Of a DNA stretch of 64,000 bases, positions 14,601-26,600 are shown piece by piece. Under the pieces are notes generated by a model that was not told the DNA's origin, made no database searches, and saw only the letters and a list, made by a program, of their open reading frames with translations. This stretch comes from Imbricaverruca yamaguchii (Eukaryota > Arthropoda > Thecostraca > Neoverrucidae): positions 62,001 through 126,000 of the forward strand of contig JAOTOL010001208.1 of the NCBI GenBank assembly GCA_034440575.1. The letters are read 5' to 3'. Position 1 is the first letter of the stretch. The number at the start of each line of letters is the position of its first letter. Both the position numbers and the translations under genes were made by a program.

Positions 14601-17600
14601 TTGTGTATCTAATGCACCATTTGATGTCGTATTGTGTATCTAATGGACCATTTGATGTCGTATTGTGTATCTAATGCACCATTTGATGTCGTATTGTGTA
14701 TCTAATGCACCATTTGATGTCGTATTGTGTATCTAATGCACCATTTGATGTCGTATTGTGTATCTAATGCACCATTTGATGTCGTATTGTGTATCTAATG
14801 CACCATTTGATGTCGTATTGTGTATCTAATGCACCATTTGATGTCGTATTGTGTATCTAATGCACCATTTGATGTCGTATTGTGTATCTGATGCACCATT
14901 TGATGTCGTATTGTGTATCTGATGCACCGTCGCCCGTCAGTGACACCGTCGTACGTCCCGTCGTGGTCAAGCCGGAGGGGTTTCCCCAGGAGGAGACGAC
15001 GTCCCGCTCTGTCTGCGTGTACAAAGGTGGGTACTGTTACCCCTGAACTTCACCGCTCTGTCTGTGTGTACAAAGGTGAGTGCTGTTACCCCTGAACATC
15101 ACCACTCTGTCTGTGTGTACAAAGGTGAGTACTATTCTAGATGGCTACGCCTGAACATCATCGGTATCTGTGCGTGTATTCAGTTGACTAGTGCTTCACA
15201 TAGTTGCCACAGCACCCTATTCCCTCCCCACTCCGTTCCCTCCCCGCCCTTGAATGTCAGGTGTCTACCTGTTTATCCTCTTCTTCAGCTAGCTACTTTT
15301 GGCGTGTTGCTCAGTGCGAAAGTTTGTGCCAAAGTTGGAACAATTTTCTCACACACGCATTATCAGATTGTTGTAGCACATGGTAGTCCAATAATCTGAA
15401 AGGTAGCCGTTAGTTGTGTGTGCAGGCCTCAATTGAATCAGCCACCAGTAGGAAGGAGTATTTATGCGATCTCTTACTGACTGCAGGCATCTCTGATTGG
15501 ATGCCTGCAGCGTAATTAGCATGTACATCTGAGTCAAATCAGATCATAATGAGAGATATGATCAGAGGGGAGAATATATGTTGGAACGCCTCGGACGCAC
15601 TATAAAGACCGTCGTCTGATCGATTAGCGGTTCAGTGCTATGAGCTCCCCAAGAATTAATTTATGACCCTCAATATAATGCTACCTGAAACCAAGATCTA
15701 TGGTTTCGCCCGGGAGATGTAATTTCGAGTAGGCATGCTATCATGAGGCGTCGGTCCGAGTTTGGAGAGGGCATCTGCAGAAACGTCATATTTTTCTGAG
15801 GGGCGGCACTAATTATGAATATGTCGAGCAGAGTACGATAGAGTGTTTGCATTTTCTACTCGGAAGAATAGCTTTTGTTAAACTTAGTTCCTAACCCTCC
15901 TCAGATTGTCAAAAGAGTTCCAGCTGACCTGAACTGAGACCAAGGATTTCTGGCAGACTGTCGTATTCGTTTTGTAAGTGTAAATAGGAATGGCTGACTT
16001 GTGTCTGCTCCTCAGTGTACGCTGCTCACTGGTTCCTGCCCGCTCCTCAGGAGACATCACTGACCGACGTCTGCTGGCTCCTCAGGAGACGATACTGACC
16101 GGCCCCTGCCCGCTCCTCAGGAGACATCACTAACAGACGTCTGCTGGCTCCTCAGGAGACGATACTGACCGGCCCCTGGATGCTCCTCAGGAGACATCAC
16201 TGACCGACGTCTGCTGGCTCCTCAGGAGACGATACTGACCGGCCCCTGGATGCTCCTCAGGAGACATCACTGACCGACGTCTGCCGGCTCCTCAGGAGAC
16301 GATACTGACCGGCCCCTGGATGCTCCTCAGGAGACATCACTGACCGACGTCTGCCGGCTCCTCAGGAGACGATACTGACCGGCCCCTGGATGCTCCTCAG
16401 GAGACATCACTGACCGACGTCTGCCGACTCCTCAGGAGACGATACTGACCGGCCCCTGCCCGCTCCTCAGGAGACATCACTAACCGACGTCTGCTGGCTC
16501 CTCAGGAGACGATACTGACCGGCCCCTGGATGCTCCTCAGGAGACATCACTAGCCGACGTCTGCTGGCTCCTCAGGAGACATCACTGACCGACGTCTGCT
16601 GGCTCCTCAGGAGACGATACTGACCGCCCTCTGGACGCTCCTCAGGAGACATCACTAACCGACGTCTGCCGGCTCCTCAGGAGACGATACTGACCGGCCC
16701 CTGGATGCTCCTCAGGAGACATCACTAACCGACGTCTGCTGGCTCCTCAGGAGACGATACTGACCGCCCTCTGGACGCTCCTCAGGAGACATCACTAACC
16801 GACTTCTGCCGGCTCCTCAGGAGACATCACTAACCGACTTCTGCCCGCTCCTCAGGAGACGATACTAACCGACGTCTGCTGGCTCCTCAGGAGACGATAC
16901 TGACCGGCCTCTGGATGCTCCTCAGGAGACATCACTAACCGACGTCTGCTGGCTCCTCAGGAGACGATACTGACCGGCCCCTGGATGCTCCTCAGGAGAC
17001 ATCACTGACCGACGTCTGCTGGCTCCTCAGGAGACGAGAGTGACCGGCTCCTGGATGTTCCTCAGGAGACGAGCCGCGGCTGGAGCGGGTGGAGCTGGTC
17101 GCTCCTGAGGGCCTCATCCCCGGGTCGGCTCGCGCTTTTTTCTCGGTGATTGGCGATCTGCTGTCGCCGACCTACAACGTGAGTGCCGCAGTTGCCTGTG
17201 GAACTGGGCGCCGGCTTCCCTGGAAGCGTGTACACCTGCTGATGAGAACGGTGTTGCGCGGTGGTGTGCGTCTTGTGGCTACGGTGGGGTCGTCTCATCT
17301 GATGCGGTTGTGTTCGTATTGTGTTCAGGTGGTCTGTAGCTGTGCTGAGGACCTGGTGTGACCTGAAGTTGCGCTCCTGATCTTGTGTGGCCTGTAGCTG
17401 TACTGGTGACCTGGTGTGACCCGTTATGACCTGTAGCTATACTGGTGACCTGGTGCGACCTGTAGCTGCACTGGTGACCTGGTGTGACCTGTAGCTGTTC
17501 TAGTGACCTGATGTGATCTGGTGTGACCTGTAGCTGTACTGGTGACCTGGTGTGACCTGTAACTGTACTGGTAATCTGATGTGACCTGCTATGACCTGTA

Positions 17601-20600
17601 TCTGTGCTGGTGACCTTACATGACCTGGTGTGACCTATGGCTGCGTTGGTCACTCGATGTGACCTGTAGCTATACTAGTGACTTGATGTGACCTGTAGCT
17701 GCACTGGTAACCTGACGTGACCTGTTGTAACCTGTAGCTGTGCTGGTGACCTGATGTGATCTGTTGTGACCTGTCACTGTAATGGTGACCTACAGAAACC
17801 TGTAGCTGTGCTGGTGACCTAACGTGACCTGTAACTGTACTGGTGACTTGATGTGACCTGTTGTGACCTGTAGCTGTACTGGTGATCTGTAGAGACCTGT
17901 AGCTATGCTGGTGACCTGACGTGACCTATTGAGACCTGTAGATGTGTTCGTGGCTTGACCTGACCTGTTGTGACCTGTAGCTGTGCTGGTGACCTGTTGT
18001 AACCTGTAGCTGTGCTGGTGACCTGTTGTGACCTGTGGCTGTACTGGTGACCTGACGTGACCTGTTATGACCTGTAACTGTACTGGTGACCTGGCGTGAC
18101 CTGTAGCTGTGCTGGTGATCTGGCGTGAGCTGTTGTGACCTGTAGCTGTACTAGTGACCTGATGTGACCTGTAGCTGTGCTGGTGACCTAGTGTGACATG
18201 TTGTGATCTGCAGCTGTACTGGTGACCTGACGTGACCTGCTCCTGTCCAGTGGTGACACTGCTGGCGATGTTGCCGCAGAACCTGGCCAGACTGCTGCCA
18301 GTACCGCGCGGAGGTGCCGAGCCGAGCCTGCTCTTCTTCGTGCCGTACATCTACACCAGACACTACCTGGAGCGGACCGGACTGGCCAGCGCCAGCGACA
18401 GACAACGCACCGACAACGGCATGCGCAGAGGTGACCACGTGCCGCGTATTACAACAGGAAACCAGCAGGCAATAGCAATAGTTGGAATAGTCAGCATCCA
18501 CCATGCTCCGTCCCCCGCCCTCCATAGACGGTAATCCACTAACGGACGTTCAGTATCCATTGGGGCTGCTGTGGTCCTAGCACCGACACAGAAACACTGT
18601 GGCTGTTAATGCTGACACACCCCTGACGCAGGAGATGAAAGGTCGCTACCCCGATGCAATAACGATTCCGTTTCAGCCAAATCGTATGGTATCGCTACCT
18701 GGTGTGTTCCATTTTATCTGTTGATCAGCAGCGGACGGTAGAATTACCGCAGCGGCAGCGAAGCATCCAAATCGCCACTGCTCGGCGGACAGGCTTGCAG
18801 GGACGGCCCAGAAGCCTGGCTGGGTGGGGGGGGGGGCAATTAAAAAATATCCGAATAACTCATCAAATTTGAGCAGTCATTGAACAGAATTCGCTGTGTC
18901 CTTGATATCATTTTCGTTATCAAAAACAAGTTTTTAAATTTCAAGATGGTACCATTTTAGTGCAAATTATCGGCAATAAATCGGCAATCGGCATTGGAAC
19001 GAGAGGACATGGCGCCTTTCCCCCCTTGGATCCGCCCCTGCAGGCATTCCTTTGTGTATTGTGTCACAGGGTACCAGAGCCAGCTGAGGTACCGGCGCTC
19101 AGACGGCAGCTACTCGTCCTACGGCCAGGAGGACCCCGAGGCGTCGCTGTGGCTTACTGCGTTCGTCCTCAAGTCCTTCAAGCAGGCCGACGTTTACATC
19201 GACATCGGTACGCATTCGTCTCACTGTGGTGGACATTGGTGCGCGCTCCTCGTACCCGTTCTGATCGTGTCCTGGTATACCAACGTTGCTATTGCAAGCC
19301 AGGTGAGCTCTGGCCTGGCAATGGTTACCTTAATTACAAACTAACATATTCATCCTGACCGTATTCTGGGCCTAACAATGGTTGGCTTAGTTCCAACTTA
19401 GCATATCCCATCCAAGCCCACTGAAGTTAAATGAATGATTAATGAATGAAACTTATTTAATAATATGTGGCGATGCCCGAATCGCACAGCAAATGTTCGC
19501 TGGCTGTTCAGCTCCTGATCTCGTCACACAAATTAGTGACAACGTGCAGCTGCTGTGGAGGACTTAGTGACAACATACACATGATGTGGAGGGCTTAGTG
19601 GCAATGCAGCTGCTGTGGAGGGCTTAGTGACAACACACCGCTGCTGTGAAGGACTTAGTGACAGACTACTACGGCTGTTGAATGACGTGAAGTGAATAGG
19701 TGAATTAATTACGTTTAGTATACCAGCGCTCGACTGAATGAACAGTTAGTCAGATACCGTAAAGCATGACCAAAATTGAATTCAGAAACAGACGCAACAA
19801 AAACACTATTATAGTATCAACGAAACAATATGTTGATAATATAGTCCTAGATTTCTAATGTCCTTAAAACGTTTTAATTTGTTCACCCTTTTTCATAGGA
19901 TGTTAAAATTGCACAAATTGCACAAATCCCATAGTGTGACAAATTGGATTCTCTTTTCCACTATAACATGATAGATATTGAACCGCTGTTTTATGGGGAG
20001 CATGTGCTATTTATCGTTGTAGGTGTGACCTTCACGACATGTTATATCTTGGATATCGTAATGGATAAATTGTCATTCTCCCTTTGAGTAGTTGATGAAA
20101 AAGGGAAGACACAGTTTGGGACACTTGGCTCCACTTATTGCCACCAGAACTGTGTAAATGTTCCAAACGTCTTGGATGATCGGCCCACTAGGCTCTGGCT
20201 GGGTACATGTTGTCGCTAAGCCGTTGTGCTGAAATAGATGTGAATTGGAAACTTGAAAATGTTTGTTTCGAGACAAATATGTGGGGAGGATGACTGTTTT
20301 CCCACCAGCACACCTGAGTCCATCAATGTTCTCTAGCATTGGCGGCCCCAGGGGAACAACTGAGGCATATGCCGCCCCTTCCCAACTTGGTGATGCGGCG
20401 CTCGTTGGCAACTGGACAGAATCTCTCCAGGCCGTTCGAGAGCACTTTCCTCGCTCAACGAATTTGTCGGCTGATGGCGCCTCTCTGAATAAAACTGCTT
20501 CACTGCAAAACACTGGGGTGCACCTCATCCTCCCCGTCTAAATCCAATGTTCAAAATCGGTGGCGCCAATCTGGGGAAAAAGCGGTCCCCCCCCCTAACC

Positions 20601-23600
20601 AGAGCCCTCCCCATAACTATTCTTCCATTCGCCCATGTTCACTATCTCAGCCCGCTTCCAAATAAGCTGGGGTGGATCTGCGTGTGTACGTTATGACCTT
20701 TGTGACGTCACGTCCGCTGTTGACAGCCAGTTCTGCTTTGGACAAAGCGAAGAACTGGCTGCAGAAGCAGCAGTTGGAGAGCGGCTGCTTCCCATTGGTC
20801 GGAAGTGTGATTCACAAGGAGCTGAAGGTGAGCGAGCGGTGAGCGGAACAAATGTCGACGACATAAATATGGACGACATGAACATGGACGACATGAATAT
20901 GGACGACATGAATATGGGCGAAATCAATATGGATAACATAAATGTGGACAATATTAAGGTGAACAACACGAATGTGGACGACGTTTGTGTGTACCACATG
21001 AAAACGACATTAATGCGTGCCACATGAAAATGGCATTAATATGGACAATGCGGGTAGACGACATAGAGTGGACGGCATGAATGTGGACAACATTGATGCA
21101 GACAACATGAATGTGGACGATGAGAATGCGACACGTATGGGGATATGAAGGTTGCACACATTGTCATGAATGGTAGAATAGCGTGGGTAACATAAGAACA
21201 GATGTGGGCGATTTAAAGGAGGAAATGGGGGTGGTGGTGTGAACGCAAGGGGGCAGTAACTGGATGAGGAAAGGCGCCCCTCCAGAATGCTCCAGTGAAC
21301 CCCTCGTTAAGATTTTCAACCGAAAGTGTCCCTCTGGGCAGGGGGCGCCCCTCCGAGTACAAAAGGCCCCCCCCCGCAGAAGACATTTGAGTACAGCACC
21401 TGCCTCCCCCTGGAACTTGCATCAGTCAGTGTTGCCAGTCCGGAAATGGTTCTCCTCTAGACAGGCCTTCCTCTCTAGATATAACTAAACATAAATGTCT
21501 GGGTCTGCCCTGCTTGACAGAGTAATGTTGTTGCTAGGACGGCAGAAACGTAAGAGGCAATGCTGGCCCTGATATGCCAATGGTTTGATGATATGGCCGG
21601 CGCGGGTTTAACAGTTTCCGACACGTTGTGACTTTATGGGACGTTCGGTACTAGTGAACAAGTACCGGCTCTAACACGATCACAGTAGTGTCGGGGACCC
21701 GGGGAGGTGGTGGAGCATGCGTCATGACCATTGGTGGAAAACTGGATACATCTTCAGCAGGCTTTACCATTGCTTACATCAAGTATTGCATACTTTCAGG
21801 GGTGCTATTCCATTGATGACATCAAGTACTAAATGCTTTTAGGAGTGGTTTCTTGTGAGGTCTGGATTAAACTTTCGTGATGCTCGGTAGGTTTCAAGGA
21901 TATACAGGCACCCCTAAAAGAATGTAGTTGTTCACCCACGGTTCCCACATGGTAATGGTGGCTCGTGCCGTCAGAGTGGAACGGAGAGGTGCTGCAGTAC
22001 AGGCTCTGACACGACAACGATGTCGTCAGGGCGGTACGGAGAGGCGCTGCAGTACAGGCTCTGACACGGCGACGGTGCCGTCAGGGCGGTACGGAGAGGC
22101 ATAAAGACATAAAGACATAAAAGATTAGTGCAACTATGAGCCACAAGGGCCCTTCTTGGTTGCACTCTGTACACTGAACCAGTTGCCCACCAAATCTGTC
22201 AATCAGCCCTCCCTGTAATACTGAAAAGCAAGCCCTCTATTCTTATAATGATAGTCAATGCTGCTTTTAAAGATGTTCAATGTGCTGCTACTGACGATGT
22301 TTTCTGGCAGCTGGTTCCAGTGTTCTACTACCCTGTTGGTGAAGAAAGTTTGCCTTAACCTTGTTCTGCTGTGGTTAACTTTAATTTTGAATTTATGACC
22401 TCTAATTGCATAATTTCTGTTAAATTCAAACATTTCCCCAAGGTATCACCTCTCCAGACCATGGACAAATTTAAAGACCTCGATGAGATATCCTCTCAGC
22501 CTTCTATATCTAAGTGAAAAGATATTCAATTTCTTCAATCTTTCCTCATATGCCAGGTTGCTTATGCCATTGACCATTTTTGTAGCCCTCTTTTGTACTC
22601 TCTCTAAAAGCCAACAATCTTTTTCATAGCTAGGAGACCAAGCTTGGATGCAGTAACCCAAATGTGGCCTGACGTATGCATAGTAAAGCTTTCTGATCAC
22701 TTCCTCACTTCTGTATGATACATTCCTATTTATTGCCCCGAGCATTCGCAGTGCCTTCTTCCTGGCTTCCTTCGTCTGTTCTGATGCCCCCCGTTTTGTG
22801 TTTAGAATAACACCTAAATCCTTCTCCTGTTGAGTCACTGATAGCACTTGGTCACCCATCAAGTATGGAGCCTTCATATGCTGCTTACCTACATGCATTA
22901 TTTTGCACTTATCAAAATTAAATTTCATTTGCCATTCTTCGGACCACTTAACAAGTTCGTCTAAGTCTTTTTGCAGCGAGATATGCTCATCCTGACCTGT
23001 TATTGCCCTAAAGACCTTCAAATCATCCGCAAATTTCAAACCTTTACTGCTTAGGCCACTTTCAATGTTATTTACAAATATAATGAACAGCAATGGCCCT
23101 AGTACTGACCCCTGGGGGACTCCACTAAGAACATTTTGCCATGATGACTTTGTACCATTTAGCATCACTCTTTGCTGTCTATCTGAAAGCCACAACTCTA
23201 TCCATTTTAAGATGCTATCTGCAATACCATGGGACTGAAGCTGTATCATTAACCGTTTATGGGGTACCTTGTCAAAGGCCTTACTAAAGTCAAGATATGC
23301 TACATCAACCTGATTTCCCTGATGAGGCGCTGCAGTACAGGCTCTGACACGGCGACGATGCCGTCAGGGCGGTACGGAGAGGCGTTGCAGTACGGGCTCT
23401 GACACAGCGACGATGCCGTCAGGGTGGTACGGAGAGGCGCTGCAGTACAGGTTCTGACACGGCGACGATGCCGTCAGGGCGGTACGGAGAGGCGCTGCAG
23501 TACAGGCTCTGACACGGCGACGATGCCGTCAGGGCGGTACGGAGAGGCGTTGCAGTACGGGCTCTGACACAGCGACGATGCCGTCAGGGTGGTACGGAGA

Positions 23601-26600
23601 GGCGCTGCAGTACAGGTTCTGACACGGCGACGATGCCGTCAGGGCGGTACGGAGAGGCGCTACAGTACAGGTTCTGACACGGTGCCGGTGCCGTCAGGGC
23701 GGTACGGAGAGGCGCTGCAGTACAGGCTCTGACACGGCGACGGTGTCGTCAGGGCGGTACGGAGAGGCGCTGCAGTACAGGCTCTGACACGGCGACGGTG
23801 CCGTCAGGGCGGTACGGAGAGGGGAGGAATACCGGCGCTGACAGCGTTCACGGTGCTAGCGTTGTGGGGGCCCGTCTGGACGGATCAGCCCGTGGCCCCG
23901 TCGCGGGAGCTCGACAAGCGGGCGAAACTGGCTTTCAGGTGTCTGGAGCAAGCCATTCCACAAACCAACAAAACCCTGTATGCCGAGGTGAGCGAGACAA
24001 TCAAAACCCGGTATGTCCAGGTAAGCGAGACAAACAAAACCCTGTACGCCGAGGCAAGCGAGAGCATGCAATAATGTATTCCGAGGGAGGCGAGAGCTTC
24101 CGAACCCGGTATTCCGACGTCGGCGAGAGCGTGCGAAACTCTATGTCGAGCAGGCGAGAGCGTGCGAAACTCTATGTCGAGCAGGCGAGAGCGTGCGAAA
24201 CTCTATGTCGAGCAGGCGAGAGCGTGCGAAACTCTATGTCGAGCAGGCGAGAGCGTGCGAAACTCTATGTCGAGCAGGTGAGAGCGTGCGAAACTCTATG
24301 TCGAGCAGGTGAGAGCGTGCGAAACTCTATGTCGAGCAGGTGAGAGCGTGCGAAACTCTATGTCGAGCAGGTGAGAGCGTGCGAAACTCTATGTCGAGGA
24401 GGCGAAAGCGTGCGAAACTCTATGTCGAGCAGGTGAGAGCGTGCGAAACTCTATGTCGAGCAGGTGAGAGCGTGCGAAACTCTATGTCGAGCAGGTGAGA
24501 GCGTGCGAAACTCTATGTCGAGCAGGTGAGAGCGTGCGAAACTCTATGTCGAGCAGGTGAGAGCGTGCGAAACTCTATGTCGAGCAGGTGAGAGCGTGCG
24601 AAACTCTATGTCGAGCAGGTGAGAGCGTGCGAAACTCTATGTCGAGCAGGTGAGAGCGTGCGAAACTCTATGTCGAGCAGGTGAGAGCGTGCGAAACTCT
24701 ATGTCGAGCAGGTGAGAGCGTGCGAAACTCTATGTCGAGCAGGTGAGAGCGTGCGAAACTCTATGTCGAGCAGGTGAGAGCGTGCGAAACTCTATGTCGA
24801 GCAGGTGAGAGCGTGCGAAACTCTATGTCGAGCAGGTGACGTGCGAATTGTCGAGCAGGTGAGAGCGTGCGAAACTCTATGTCGAGCAGGTGAGAGCGTG
24901 CGAAACTCTATGTCGAGCAGGTGAGAGCGTGCGAAACTCTATGTCGAGCAGGTGAGAGCGTGCGAAACTCTATGTCGAGCAGGTGAGAGCGTGCGAAACT
25001 CTATGTCGAGGAGGCGAAAGCGTGCGAAACTCTATGTCGAGCAGGTGAGCGTGCGAAACTCTATGTCGAGAGGTGGAGCGTGCGAAACTCTATGTCGAGC
25101 AGGTGAGAGCGTGCGAAACTCTATGTCGAGGAGGCGAAGGCGTGCGAAACTCTATGTCGAGAGGCGAAAGCGTGCGAAACTCTATGTCGAGCAGGTGAGA
25201 GCGTGCGAAACTCTATGTCGAGGAGGCGAAATCGTGCGAAACTCTATGTCGAGGAGGCGAAATCGTGCGAAACTCTATGTCGAGGAGGTGAGAGTGTATG
25301 ACAGTGCGTGGCTCCTCCACTATCCGCATAAACCGTAACCTTAATATTAATGATTTGTTAGAGATGCGTGTGTTCGTCTGAAAATAAGCTGAGCAAATTA
25401 CATGCTAATTTGTTGGATCTCGGAGTTCGGGGTACGGAATATCCCTCCCTAGTTTCCATTTACATTTTGAGTGGACGCTATTTTGTTCTGCGCTAGCACG
25501 GTGTTGTTCTGTGCTGATACCATGTCGGTCCGTGTCGCTACCGTATTCTGTTGGTAGGCGTGCTCTTTAGTTAATGTTGATGCTGTGCTCTTCAGATCAT
25601 CATTGCCCACGCATTTGTAGCGTTGGGTCGCGAGCAGAGAGGTCGGCAGCTGGTGACCGACCTGATGAAGAAGGCCTCCACCGACGGGCCTGATGCCATC
25701 TTCTGGCAGGGCGACCGCAGCTCCATTTGTGAGTGTGAATGTATGGCCTTAACTGAACGACCGCAGCTCCATCTGTGAGTGACCGATAACCTGAACTGAA
25801 CGACCGCCACTATGTATGTCAGTATGGCCGTATGATCCGAACTGAACGACCGCAGCTCCATCTGTGAATGACCGTATAACCTGAACTGAGCGACCGCAAC
25901 TCCATCTGTGAGTGACCATAGGTAAGGGCACACGTCCTCCGAAGGGCGCCGTCGGCAAAAATTCGTTCAGGGAGGTGGTGCACTCGAGCAAACCGAAAAG
26001 GCTCTTTTTCGTATCATCTCAAAGGGAACGGGATGGTCTCTTTCTCTGAAAAGGATGTTTTTGGTTAGAAAGTGTGTTGGGAATGGGGTGGGGATGTAAC
26101 CGAAGATTCGTGGAAGGGCACCATTTTCGGCCTCAGGGACACCACATTTTCCTGGTCCATATTATCCTCTCCCACTGTCCTGCATGAAATGGCATGTTCT
26201 TGACATCGAAAGGCAATTTATTAGAAAGCGGACTCCCCAACCCGTAAGTGGATTTAAGCGAACTCCCCCACTCCGTGAATGTTGGCCGTGGAAATATCTG
26301 AAGCGTTTTTCTCGAAGTCGAAGGAGATAAAAATTTAACCGGCTCCTCCCCCCAGCCGGCATAAAGTCAAGTTTTCTGGATCGGCCAGTGCATGCCACAG
26401 TTCTCGTATGCTGGTAGGTACTGGGATGACTCGATCCACACTCCACAGCTAAAAGATATAAAGGTGGCAGTCCACACTCCACAGATTATGGATTTTGATG
26501 ACAGTCCACATACTGCAGAATATTCAGATGCCATTTTTAACACTCCATAGACGTGGCAGTCGTAGATGACATGGTCCACACTCCACAGACGGTGGATATT

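Noticed and set aside
13265..14935. CRISPR array (31-bp regular repeats)
   Set aside because: Repeats are head-to-tail with no unique spacers, no cas genes are present, and the context is a eukaryotic intron. The same reasoning applies to the other about 30-bp arrays.
18250..18279. Exon 6 starting at the upstream acceptor CTGTCCAG
   Set aside because: Its phase does not fit exon 5 (a stop results), and it would insert about ten residues not found in the family. The acceptor at 18279 fits both phase and length.
20635..21027. 130-codon plus-strand frame covering exon 8
   Set aside because: It is in the wrong frame for the A2M domain. The matching frame is set by the split codon with exon 7 and gives the [10 protein letters not shown] helix.
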